Shown here in pieces: positions 1 to 7,471 of a DNA stretch of 23,514 nucleotides. Made by a program: the position numbers and the translations under genes. The notes beneath the pieces were generated by a model. That model searched no databases and was not told the origin of the DNA. It was given only the letters and a program-made list of their open reading frames with translations. Source of the stretch: Gammaproteobacteria bacterium (lineage in GTDB: Bacteria > Pseudomonadota > Gammaproteobacteria > Xanthomonadales > Wenzhouxiangellaceae). The stretch lies in the NCBI GenBank assembly GCA_003561495.1, contig PWWM01000077.1:1-23514 (forward strand). The letters run 5' to 3'. The first letter of the stretch is position 1. The number at the start of each line of letters is the position of its first letter.

Positions 1-658
1 CGCCCTGCCCGGCCACGTGAACCAGCTCGGGTGCAGTCAGCTCGGCAACGACCCGATTGACCAGCTTCCAGCTTGCCCGGGCCAGGGAACCAGCCCAGGT
101 GGGTGATCCGGTCTGGTCGGCAACCACCTTGAGATCCTGCCCACTAGCGGCGCGCCCCAGTATGGCACTGAGAAAATTGCCGGGCAAGGCGCTGTAGACC
201 CATGCCGTACGCACCACCAGCCCCCGGCAACCACTCAGCATGACCTCGCGCTCGCCGGCCATCTTGCTCAATCCATAGGCACTTTCCGGGGCAACCGGGT
301 CATCCTCTCGCCAGCCACGGCCGAGCTGGCCACTGAAAACGTAATCGGTGGAGTAAGTGACCAGGCCGGCCTCATTGGCCCGGCACCAGCCGGCCAGAGC
401 GGCCGGCAGGTCCCGGTTGAGTTCGAGCGCGGCCTCGGCATGCTCTTCGGCATCATCCACCGCAGTCCAGGCGGCGGCGTTGATCACGACCTCCGGCCGG
501 ACATGCTTGAGAATTCGGGCCAGCGAAGCTTGGTCGGTCAAATCGCAGGGATGGTCGCCCCCGGTTCGGGTGGTGGTGAACAATTCGATCCCGTCCGGTG
601 CGCTGGCCACCAGGTGTCTCCCGAGTTGCCCGCCGGCCCCGGTCAGCAGAACCTTCAT
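1..658 (-). CDS. rfbD: dTDP-4-dehydrorhamnose reductase, 3' end cut by window edge
   Basis: Catalyses the NADPH-dependent last step of dTDP-L-rhamnose synthesis, reducing dTDP-4-keto-L-rhamnose in the cytosol. 219 codons are visible from the ATG at 658; the family is about 290-300 residues, so roughly a quarter of the C-terminus lies beyond base 1. The N-terminus has the Rossmann motif GAGGQLG (residues 7-13), followed by STDYVFSG (103-110) and the catalytic YGLSK (Tyr128, Lys132) of the short-chain dehydrogenase/RmlD family. The start ATG overlaps the rfbC TGA in an ATGA, so translation is probably coupled. It is the last visible gene of the rfbBACD operon. The family call is firm; only the cut end is unknown. 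Confidence 0.93.
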   Translation of the reverse strand, partial: MKVLLTGAGGQLGRHLVASAPDGIELFTTTRTGGDHPCDLTDQASLARILKHVRPEVVINAAAWTAVDDAEEHAEAALELNRDLPAALAGWCRANEAGLVTYSTDYVFSGQLGRGWREDDPVAPESAYGLSKMAGEREVMLSGCRGLVVRTAWVYSALPGNFLSAILGRAASGQDLKVVADQTGSPTWAGSLARASWKLVNRVVAELTAPELVHVAGQG

Positions 659-1203
659 CGTGGCAGTCGGGCAGCCGGGATCTCCGACAGGCGGGGTGCG
701 GCGGCATCCTTGGGCGAGAGATCGGGATGGTCGATCGGCCAGTCGATACCAATGTCGGGATCATTCCAGGCCATTGCTGCATCGGCCTGAGCATCATAGG
801 CGCGTGTGCACAGGTAGTGAAAAGTCGCCTCTTCACTGAGCACCAGAAACCCGTGGGCAAAGCCCTCTGGAATCCAGAGCTGGGTATGGCTTTCACCATC
901 GATCTCACAAGCCATCCATTGGCGAAAATGGGGCGAGTCCGGGCGGATGTCGACCGCCACGTCCAGCACCCGGCCGCGCGATACCCAGACCAGCTTCCCC
1001 TGGGGATTGGGCCACTGGTAATGCAGGCCGCGCAACACGCCCTTGACTGAACGCGAACTATTGGCCTGAACAAACTCCGGACCAATGCCGTGCTCGCGAT
1101 AGCGTTGCTGACGCCAGGTTTCCAGAAACCAGCCGCGCTCGTCGGCGAAGACCCTTGGCTCGATGCGCAATACTCCGGGCAGTGTGGTGGTCTCGACCTT
1201 CAT
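655..1203 (-). CDS. rfbC: dTDP-4-dehydrorhamnose 3,5-epimerase
   Basis: Epimerises C3 and C5 of dTDP-4-keto-6-deoxyglucose to give dTDP-4-keto-L-rhamnose. The 182-residue length is normal for RmlC. It shows the cupin-type RmlC signature: FxDxRGWF-like segment near residues 19-26, VLRGLHYQ with the general base His61, a PQGKLVWV strand, and PEGFAHGFL (112-120) followed by the aromatic segment containing Tyr130, the likely second catalytic residue. The NDPDIGIDW segment near 148-155 matches the typical C-terminal signature. It starts in a 4-bp overlap with the rfbA stop (1200-1203) and ends in a 4-bp overlap with rfbD, fitting one polycistronic message. No oddities seen. Confidence 0.96.
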   Translation of the reverse strand: MKVETTTLPGVLRIEPRVFADERGWFLETWRQQRYREHGIGPEFVQANSSRSVKGVLRGLHYQWPNPQGKLVWVSRGRVLDVAVDIRPDSPHFRQWMACEIDGESHTQLWIPEGFAHGFLVLSEEATFHYLCTRAYDAQADAAMAWNDPDIGIDWPIDHPDLSPKDAAAPRLSEIPAARLPR

Positions 1204-2084
1204 GGCGCTCTCAGCGTACTGGCCACCATGCGAAGATAATCGCCATAGCCGCTGGAAATCAGAGGTTCGGCCAGACCCAGCAGTTGCTCACGCGTGATCC
1301 AACCCTGACGAAAAGCGATTTCTTCCGGACAGGCCACTCGCAACCCCTGGCGGGCTTCCAGGGTTTCGATATAGCTGGCCGCCTGTTGCAGCGAAGCGTG
1401 GGTGCCGGTATCCAGCCAGGCATAACCCCGGCCCATGGTTTCGACAGTCAGATCGCCGGCCTCGAGGTAGCAGCGATTGAGATCGGTAATTTCCAGCTCG
1501 CCCCGTGCCGAGGGCTTGAGATCAGCGGCGAAATCACAGGCACGGCCATCATAGAAATACAGTCCGGTCACCGCATAATTGGATTTCGGCGTCTGCGGCT
1601 TTTCCTCCAGCGACAGCACACGTCCGGCCTGGTCGAGTTCGACCACACCGTAACGCTCCGGATCCGACACCCAGTAGCCAAAAACCGTGGCGCCGCTTTC
1701 ACGAGCAGTCGCCCGGGCCAGCAATTCGCGCATGCCACCGCCGTGGAAGATGTTGTCGCCCAGAATCAGGCAGGAAGGCTGGTCGGCGACAAACTCACGG
1801 CCAATGATGAACGCATCGGCCAGCCCGCGTGGGTGCTCCTGGACGGCATATTCGATCTCGATTCCCCACTGGCGGCCATCACCGAGCAACTTGCGAAACA
1901 AGTCTTGCTCGTGCGGGGTGGTGATCAACAGAATCTCGCGAATGCCGGCCTGCATCAGGGTGCTCAATGGGTAGTAGATCATCGGCTTGTCGTAGACCGG
2001 CAGCAATTGCTTGCTGATCACCTGGGTCAGCGGGTACAGGCGCGTACCCGCGCCACCGGCCAGAATGATGCCGCGCCGGCTCAT
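1200..2084 (-). CDS. rfbA: glucose-1-phosphate thymidylyltransferase
   Basis: Makes dTDP-glucose from glucose-1-phosphate and dTTP, the first committed step of dTDP-sugar synthesis. The protein is 294 residues, the usual RmlA length. The nucleotide-binding loop LAGGAGTRLYPLT lies at residues 8-20; VQEHPRGLADAF, LGDNIFHG and LEEKP follow in the expected order, with WLDTGTH near residue 220. An in-frame GTG/ATG-type extension up to 2159 exists but would add 25 unrelated residues inside rfbB; the ATG at 2084 gives the normal N-terminus and a 4-bp ATGA overlap with the rfbB stop. RmlA enzymes are usually feedback-inhibited by dTDP-rhamnose; this is family knowledge, not seen here. Confidence 0.96.
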   Translation of the reverse strand: MSRRGIILAGGAGTRLYPLTQVISKQLLPVYDKPMIYYPLSTLMQAGIREILLITTPHEQDLFRKLLGDGRQWGIEIEYAVQEHPRGLADAFIIGREFVADQPSCLILGDNIFHGGGMRELLARATARESGATVFGYWVSDPERYGVVELDQAGRVLSLEEKPQTPKSNYAVTGLYFYDGRACDFAADLKPSARGELEITDLNRCYLEAGDLTVETMGRGYAWLDTGTHASLQQAASYIETLEARQGLRVACPEEIAFRQGWITREQLLGLAEPLISSGYGDYLRMVASTLRAP

Positions 2085-3142
2085 GCCGAACGTCTCCCGC
2101 CGCGCCCGGTGCCCAATCGTTCGGAGCGATAGCGTCCATCGCGAATGCGCTGCCACCAATCGGTGTGCTCGAGATACCAGTCCACGGTGGCGGCAAGGCC
2201 GCCGGCAAAATCCACCTCGGGCTTCCAGCCCAGCTCGTTTCGAATACGCGAGGCATTGATGGCATAGCGACGATCATGACCCGGCCGGTCCTGAACGAAC
2301 TCGATCAATTCGCGGCGCGGTCGATCGGCCGGCTGACGTTCATCGAGCAGGTCACACAAAAGGTGTACGACTTCCAGGTTGGTCATTTCGGCATCGCCAC
2401 CGATGTTGTAGACCCGGCCCGCCTGGCCGTCATCCAGAACCCTGAGCAAGGCCTTGCAGTGATCGGTCACGAACAGCCAGTCACGCCGTTGCTGGCCATC
2501 TCCGTAAACCGGCAGCCGTTCGCCATTGAGGGCATTGATCAGCATCAATGGGATCAATTTCTCCGGGAACTGGTAGGGCCCGTAGTTGTTGGAACAATTG
2601 GTGATCGTCACCGGCAAACCGTAGGTGCGGTGCCAGGCGCGCGCCAGGTGATCGGCAGCGGCCTTGGAGGCGGCATACGGCGAATTGGGTGCGTAACGAT
2701 GATTTTCGTCGAATGGCGCATCATCGGTTTTCAGCGTGCCATAGACCTCGTCGGTGGACACGTGAATGAACCGAAACTCGTCTCCGGCGCCGTCCTGCCA
2801 GTAATCCAGGGCGGCATCGAGAAGCACCTGGGTGCCGGTGACATTGGTGCGAATGAATGCACCCGGGTCGTCGATGGATCGATCGACATGGCTTTCTGCG
2901 GCAAAGTGGACGATGGCATCCGGTCGGTGTTGCTCGAGCAGACCCCGCACCAGCGCCATGTCGCAGATGTCACCATGGACAAACTCATGGCGCAGCTCGT
3001 CCAGGCCGGCGAGGGACTCCAGGTTTCCGGCATAGGTCAGCAGGTCGAGATTGACCACCCGATCATCACGATCGGTGATGACCTGGCGAACGAAATTACT
3101 GCCAATGAATCCGGCGCCGCCGGTGACGAGAATGGTTGACAT
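2081..3142 (-). CDS. rfbB: dTDP-glucose 4,6-dehydratase
   Basis: Converts dTDP-glucose to dTDP-4-keto-6-deoxyglucose using tightly bound NAD+. The 353-residue protein has the Rossmann motif TGGAGFIGSN (7-16), the dehydratase-specific catalytic TDE triplet at 130-132 in HVSTDEVYG, and the YxxxK pair Tyr156/Lys160. GPYQFPEKLIPL follows, typical for RmlB. It is the first gene of the rfbBACD operon. A gap of 121 bp separates it from ssb upstream, so a promoter of its own is likely, but I see no convincing -35/-10 pair and no clear Shine-Dalgarno directly before the ATG. The last bases overlap the rfbA start by 4 bp. Confidence 0.97.
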   Translation of the reverse strand: MSTILVTGGAGFIGSNFVRQVITDRDDRVVNLDLLTYAGNLESLAGLDELRHEFVHGDICDMALVRGLLEQHRPDAIVHFAAESHVDRSIDDPGAFIRTNVTGTQVLLDAALDYWQDGAGDEFRFIHVSTDEVYGTLKTDDAPFDENHRYAPNSPYAASKAAADHLARAWHRTYGLPVTITNCSNNYGPYQFPEKLIPLMLINALNGERLPVYGDGQQRRDWLFVTDHCKALLRVLDDGQAGRVYNIGGDAEMTNLEVVHLLCDLLDERQPADRPRRELIEFVQDRPGHDRRYAINASRIRNELGWKPEVDFAGGLAATVDWYLEHTDWWQRIRDGRYRSERLGTGRGGRRSA

Positions 3143-3191
3143 GATTGGCTGGCACGGCTGTTAATCTGTACTTTCGATGTCGGGTCTGGCG

Positions 3192-3213
3192 GGTCGGTTT
3201 GCAAGTCCCGACC
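3192..3213. repeat. small inverted repeat between ssb and rfbB
   Basis: GGTCGG (3192-3197) and CCGACC (3208-3213) form a perfect 6-bp inverted repeat around a 10-nt loop. It lies between the ssb stop and rfbB. There is no T-run on either side, so a classic terminator is not supported; it may be an mRNA hairpin or chance. Confidence 0.3.
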
Positions 3214-3263
3214 GATCCGCTGCGCGCGCCAGAACGGCGTCAGCGAATCATCGCTGCCAGGCA

Positions 3264-3704
3264 TCAGAACGGAATATCGTCCTCCAGATTACCTCCTCCC
3301 GACGAGCCCGGTGAAGCCGAGTCGCCGGAATAGCTGCCCGGCCGATCCTCCAGTGGTTCGCTTCGACCACGGCTGTCAAGCATTTGCATGTCGTTGGCGA
3401 CGATCTCCGTGGTCCAGCGATCCTGACCGTCCTGGCCCTGCCACTTGCGTGTCTGCAGACGACCTTCGATGTAGACCTTGGAGCCCTTGCGCAGGTACTC
3501 TCCAGCAATCTCCCCGAGCTTGCCGAACATCACCACGCGATGCCACTCGGTGCGCTCCTGCATGTCCCCGGTCTGCTTGTCGCGCCAGCTGTCAGAGGTG
3601 GCGACACTGACATTGGTCACCGCATTGCCGCCGGCGGTATGGCGTGTTTCCGGGTCGGCGCCCAGATTTCCGATCAGGATGACTTTGTTGATTCCACGGG
3701 CCAT
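3264..3704 (-). CDS. ssb: single-stranded DNA-binding protein
   Basis: Binds single-stranded DNA as a tetramer during replication, recombination and repair. The 146-residue protein starts with the typical MARGINKVILIGNLG and has the OB-fold body with EWHRVVMFGKLGEIAGEYLRKGSKVYIEGRL-type sequence in residues 53-83. It ends in the acidic tip DDIPF, the docking site for partner proteins. The linker after the OB fold is short and Gly/Ser-rich, so the protein is shorter than E. coli SSB (178 residues). GAGGAG lies about 12 nt before the ATG as ribosome binding site. It is divergent from the prenyl synthase gene. No LexA-like box was seen in the shared upstream region. Confidence 0.97.
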   Translation of the reverse strand: MARGINKVILIGNLGADPETRHTAGGNAVTNVSVATSDSWRDKQTGDMQERTEWHRVVMFGKLGEIAGEYLRKGSKVYIEGRLQTRKWQGQDGQDRWTTEIVANDMQMLDSRGRSEPLEDRPGSYSGDSASPGSSGGGNLEDDIPF

Positions 3705-3762
3705 GGCTTGAGGCTTCTCCTCTGTGAATTGAAGGGTTTGAGAACTGCGTCAAAGTCTAGCA

Positions 3763-3781
3763 CAGGGCTCTGTCGGCCCTG
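3763..3781. repeat. palindrome in ssb / prenyl synthase divergent region
   Basis: CAGGGC and GCCCTG form a perfect 6-bp inverted repeat with a 7-nt spacer midway between two divergent starts. The spacing is compatible with an operator for either gene, but no regulator family is recognised from it. Confidence 0.3.
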
Positions 3782-3820
3782 ATTATGAAAACTCTTGCGA
3801 TCCAATAGGAAATCGACTCG

Positions 3821-3826
3821 TATAAT
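3821..3826 (+). promoter_or_regulatory. -10 box TATAAT directly before the prenyl synthase start
   Basis: A perfect TATAAT ends 8 nt before the ATG at 3835. The best -35 candidate, TTGCGA, is 20 nt upstream, which is long. If this -10 is used, transcription would begin only about 1-3 nt before the ATG, giving a near-leaderless message; no Shine-Dalgarno sequence lies in those 8 nt. The hexamer is seen; its use is inferred. Confidence 0.5.
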
Positions 3827-3834
3827 GGACATCC

Positions 3835-4833
3835 ATGAACGATCTCTCCGCCATTGCCCAGCCGACCAGCCTGGAAGATGTACTGGAATTGACTGCAGAG
3901 GACCGCGCTGCCGTGGATCGCCTGATTCGCGATCGGCTGGCATCCGATATCGTCCTGGTCAACCAGATCAGTCACTACATTATCGGCGGCGGCGGCAAGC
4001 GCCTGCGCCCCCTGCTTCACCTGATTGCCGCCCGCGCGGCCGGCTACCCGGGTCGCGATCATATCCAGATGGCCGCGATCATCAAATTCATCCATACCGC
4101 CACCTTGCTGCATGACGATGTGGTTATTGAATCCAGCCAGCGGCGAGGCAAGGAGACCGCACATCGTATCTGGGGCAATGCCGCCTCAGTGCTGGTTGGA
4201 GATTTCCTGTACTCGCGCAGCTTCCAGCTCATGGTCGAGATCAACCGGCTCGAAGTCATGGAAATTCTGGCCAATACGACCAACACCATTGCCGAAGGCG
4301 AGGTGCTGCAACTGATGCAGATGGGCAATGCCGAGCTGGATGTCGAGGACTATTTTCGGGTCATATCCGACAAGACGGCCTGCCTGTTCGCCGCAAGCGC
4401 TCGACTCGGCGGTGTACTCGCTCAATCGGACCGCGAAGTCTGTGATCACTTGCACCAATTCGGATTGCTGCTGGGCCAGGCCTTTCAGATCACGGATGAT
4501 GTTCTGGACTACCGCGCCGATGACCAGGCCCTGGGCAAGCGCCTGGGTGATGACCTGGCTGAAGGCAAGGTCACACTGCCTCTGATCCTGGCCATGCAGC
4601 GGGCGGATCGCGAGGAAAGCGAGTCTTTGGCCAACATGATTCGCCAGGGCGGCAGCGATCGCCACGAGGATGTCCGCAGCATCATGGAACGCACCGGAGC
4701 ACTGGATGGGGCCATGGAGCGTGCGGCAGGCCTGGTGGCCAGTGCCAACAAATGCCTGGATGGACTGGAAAGCAACCCGGCCCGCAGGTCTCTCGAGATT
4801 CTCGCCAATTACGCCATTGACCGATCGGTGTAA
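3835..4833 (+). CDS. ispB: long-chain trans-polyprenyl diphosphate synthase (octaprenyl-type)
   Basis: Extends farnesyl diphosphate with isopentenyl diphosphate to make the quinone side chain. The 332-residue protein follows E. coli IspB closely: SHYIIGGGGKRLRPLL near residues 44-60, FIHTATLLHDDVV, GNAASVLVGDFLYSR and GEVLQLMQ. The second Asp-rich motif DDVLD is intact at 221-225. The first motif, normally DDxxD, reads DDVVI (94-98): the last Asp is Ile. The ATG at 3835 gives about ten residues more than E. coli IspB; no other ATG lies near, though a TTG at 3889 is possible. The last 25 bp overlap the 3' end of murD2 on the other strand. Family is firm; chain length is inferred from similarity. 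Confidence 0.93.
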   Translation: MNDLSAIAQPTSLEDVLELTAEDRAAVDRLIRDRLASDIVLVNQISHYIIGGGGKRLRPLLHLIAARAAGYPGRDHIQMAAIIKFIHTATLLHDDVVIESSQRRGKETAHRIWGNAASVLVGDFLYSRSFQLMVEINRLEVMEILANTTNTIAEGEVLQLMQMGNAELDVEDYFRVISDKTACLFAASARLGGVLAQSDREVCDHLHQFGLLLGQAFQITDDVLDYRADDQALGKRLGDDLAEGKVTLPLILAMQRADREESESLANMIRQGGSDRHEDVRSIMERTGALDGAMERAAGLVASANKCLDGLESNPARRSLEILANYAIDRSV

Positions 4834-6140
4834 GCCAGCACGGTTTTCCTGAACGCCTCACCACGCTGCTCGAAATTCCGGAAACGTGGGAAGCTGGGTG
4901 CGCCCGGAGACAACAGTACCGTTCCGCCAGGGCGACTCAATCCAATGGCGGCATCGACCGCCTCACTCATGCCCGATACAGCCTGCACACGATCAGTTCC
5001 GATGATACCGGCTTCGATCAAGTCATCGGCTATGGCTCGACCATTATCCGGCAGCACCACCAGGCCGGCTAATGGATGCTGAGCACACCAGTCGATCACC
5101 GGCTGCCAGGAGCAAGGGCGTGCCTGTCCTCCGATAATCAGGGTCACGCGGGTATTTGCCAGAGCCTGCAGTGCGGCCAGGGTGGAGTATGGTGTCGTCG
5201 ATATGGCGTCATTGACCCAACGACGCCCGCTGACCTGGGCGACAAACTCAAGCCGATGCGCCAGGGGCCGAAAACGACGCAAGGCATCGAGCATGGTTTC
5301 GAGCTCACACCCGCGCAAATGTGCTGCCTCGAGCGCCAGCACGGCATTGTCCAGGTTATGACGTCCGATCAGCGCCAGTTCCCGACCACTGATCAACGGG
5401 GCCTGATCCAGGTAAATACGTTGGTCCTGGCGGTGGAAACCAGGCGGTCGATTGCCCTCGATTCTGCCCGGAATGGCCAATGTGGCCTTTCTGAGTAGCG
5501 CATCGGCCGCATTGATCAACAGGGGATTGCCGTCCAGAAGATCAGCGATACGCAGTTTGCAGGCGAAATACCGTGTCCGGCCGCCATGCCAGTCCAGGTG
5601 CTCGTCGAAAAGCCGGGTGATCAGTCCAAGACTGAGTCGACCCTGAAGATCCGCCAATTGATAACTCGATAATTCCACAACCATCACGCTGGCCCGAGTT
5701 TCGAGATGGTCCAGCATGGGCACCCCGATATTTCCGGCCAATTCGACCTGATGGCCCGCATGCCGCAGCAAGTGGGCCAGAAGCGAGGCCGTGGTGCTTT
5801 TGCCCTTGGAGCCAGTGATGCCAATGACCGGAACTTCCGGTCGTTCACTGAACCAGATCGATGCGGGATTGATGATGCGCCCGCCGCGACGGCGAAACTC
5901 GACCAGTGCAGGATGGTCAACGGGAATGCCGGGTGAGCGAATCAGCAGGTCCCGGGCCAGCAATTGTTCGCCGAATGGCGCTCGCACACCCGGCCAATCA
6001 TTCGGCAATTCGCCGTCTTCCACGAATACGGTCAGATCGGCATCCGACCGATAGGCCATGATGGCGGAGGCTGCGCTGCGTCCCTCTCGCCCGAAGCCCA
6101 GCAATCCGATGCGGTGTCCGCAGACCTCCTCAAGCCGCAT
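4809..6140 (-). CDS. murD2: MurD2-type UDP-MurNAc-L-Ala ligase (adds L-Glu)
   Basis: A Mur ligase of 443 residues: N-terminal UDP-binding region with GLLGFGREGRSA (12-23), P-loop GITGSKGKST (107-116), then the central ATPase and C-terminal domains ending near SPGAPSFPRFRNFEQRG. Ordinary MurD reads GITGTNGKST and adds D-Glu. The TN-to-SK change and the adjacent murL identify the MurD2 variant described in Xanthomonas, which adds L-Glu to UDP-MurNAc-L-Ala; MurL then epimerises the terminal Glu. The start ATG lies inside the end of murL (11-bp overlap), with GGAG upstream. The 3' end runs 25 bp into ispB on the other strand. Substrate choice (L-Glu) is inferred from family and neighbour; plain MurD is the alternative. 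Confidence 0.88.
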   Translation of the reverse strand: MRLEEVCGHRIGLLGFGREGRSAASAIMAYRSDADLTVFVEDGELPNDWPGVRAPFGEQLLARDLLIRSPGIPVDHPALVEFRRRGGRIINPASIWFSERPEVPVIGITGSKGKSTTASLLAHLLRHAGHQVELAGNIGVPMLDHLETRASVMVVELSSYQLADLQGRLSLGLITRLFDEHLDWHGGRTRYFACKLRIADLLDGNPLLINAADALLRKATLAIPGRIEGNRPPGFHRQDQRIYLDQAPLISGRELALIGRHNLDNAVLALEAAHLRGCELETMLDALRRFRPLAHRLEFVAQVSGRRWVNDAISTTPYSTLAALQALANTRVTLIIGGQARPCSWQPVIDWCAQHPLAGLVVLPDNGRAIADDLIEAGIIGTDRVQAVSGMSEAVDAAIGLSRPGGTVLLSPGAPSFPRFRNFEQRGEAFRKTVLAYTDRSMA

Positions 6141-7467
6141 GCAACCACTCCGCCGGGATCAAGTGGTCACCTGCGGGTCGGCACAGCTGTCGAATCGTTG
6201 GCACTGGGGTCTGAGACAAGCGCCTGGCCAGCATATCCACCACGACATGCTCGGACCAGGGGCCTGAACCAGCCAGCGCCATGATGGCGGCCCGGGCCTC
6301 ATCGGCTTCGCCCACGCACTCCAACGGCTTGGCGCCATCCAGAGCCAGCAGTTGTGCAAAACCATCGACACGCTCGGGATCGGCGAGCAGGTCACGGCCA
6401 AAAATGGCCGTCAGGCGAGCAGGCTCCATGAAGGGTGCAAGCCCGAGAAATACGAACAGGCACTTGGGGCATTGTCCGCACCAGCGATCGGTACGCGGCC
6501 CCTGCAGGTGAAAGTTGCGATTGCAGGAGGCGAAGACCGAATGAAACTCGACCAGGTCCGAAAACTCCTTGCAAATGGCCAACTCGCGGTCTCTTCTGAG
6601 GATGGAAAAGACCTTCAGTTCCGGCTCGATCGAGCGTCTGATCCACTCATCCAGCATGCGCTCGAATTCAAAAGACTTGGAGAACTGGTGATTGACCGGG
6701 CGACCCGACTCATCGACAAGACTGGCCTCATCGGCCGATCGCTCGTTGGCAAACACAACCCGGTCGTAATCCATGAGCAATGCCGCCAGGACGCAGATCG
6801 CCGCATTGATGGCCGTGACCGGAACATGGCCATTCCAGGCGCCCTGATCATTGAGCCGACCCAGTTTTGGATCCAATTTGCGTGCGACCATCCAGTGTCG
6901 TCCTTCAAGTTGCCGGCCGATGCGCTCAATCACCGGGGACGAACCGATCTGAATGGTGTCGGGTCGCTCACCGGCCCTGACCAGCCGCGACCAGGCGACC
7001 AGGGAATCCTTGCCGCCACCCAGTGGCACCAGGCTGCGTCGCGCCAGTCCGGTCGCTACAGGCGCGTGCCGCCCGGCTTCAACGTTGGAGTTGAACAGGG
7101 GCCAGGATTCGACATCGAGTCGATTCCTGTAAGCAAACTCCGCCAAACCCTGACGATACAAGCGGTTCAACCAGGCAGCCTCCCAGGCATCCGGCGCACG
7201 GCCGCTGAAAACCATCTCATCTGGACAACCGGCCTTCCAGTAACTGACACCGGCGACCCAATGCAACAGATCCAGGGCACTCTCGATCGCTTCGCGGCGT
7301 GCATCATCAACTGGCACAGACGGAAAATCGAGTATTTCGCTCATCTCCAGGCCGTCCAGTTCATAGACCAGGCGGACCTGGCCACGCGCTTGATCCAACC
7401 CGCGGCTCTTGAATACGAATCGCCGGCTGGCCGAGCGATCCCAATCCTCCACCCCGACACCGGCCAT
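6130..7467 (-). CDS. murL: UDP-MurNAc-L-Ala-L-Glu epimerase MurL
   Basis: In Xanthomonas, MurL uses ATP to activate the terminal L-Glu of UDP-MurNAc-L-Ala-L-Glu and epimerise it to D-Glu, replacing glutamate racemase. This 445-residue protein fits that family in length and context. Visible motifs: a PP-loop-like PLGGGKDSL around 148-156, FANERSADEAS near 239-249, and a Cys cluster Cys315, Cys330, Cys333, Cys336 (WCGQCPKC) that could hold a metal. An in-frame extension to 7692 would lie inside the upstream permease gene and is not protein-like; the ATG at 7467 sits 4 nt after the permease stop and gives the expected length. The Shine-Dalgarno is weak, so coupling to the permease is likely. The role is by family recognition. 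Confidence 0.85.
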   Translation of the reverse strand: MAGVGVEDWDRSASRRFVFKSRGLDQARGQVRLVYELDGLEMSEILDFPSVPVDDARREAIESALDLLHWVAGVSYWKAGCPDEMVFSGRAPDAWEAAWLNRLYRQGLAEFAYRNRLDVESWPLFNSNVEAGRHAPVATGLARRSLVPLGGGKDSLVAWSRLVRAGERPDTIQIGSSPVIERIGRQLEGRHWMVARKLDPKLGRLNDQGAWNGHVPVTAINAAICVLAALLMDYDRVVFANERSADEASLVDESGRPVNHQFSKSFEFERMLDEWIRRSIEPELKVFSILRRDRELAICKEFSDLVEFHSVFASCNRNFHLQGPRTDRWCGQCPKCLFVFLGLAPFMEPARLTAIFGRDLLADPERVDGFAQLLALDGAKPLECVGEADEARAAIMALAGSGPWSEHVVVDMLARRLSQTPVPTIRQLCRPAGDHLIPAEWLHAA

Positions 7468-7471
7468 TGGC

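Noticed and set aside
357..1050. Open frames on the plus strand opposite rfbD and rfbC
   Set aside because: They are antisense to clear, motif-rich rfb genes, lack ribosome binding sites, and have Arg/Pro/Ser-rich translations typical of shadow frames.
3705..3834. LexA box in the ssb upstream region
   Set aside because: No CTGT-N8-ACAG element was found; the only palindrome is CAGGGC-N7-GCCCTG.
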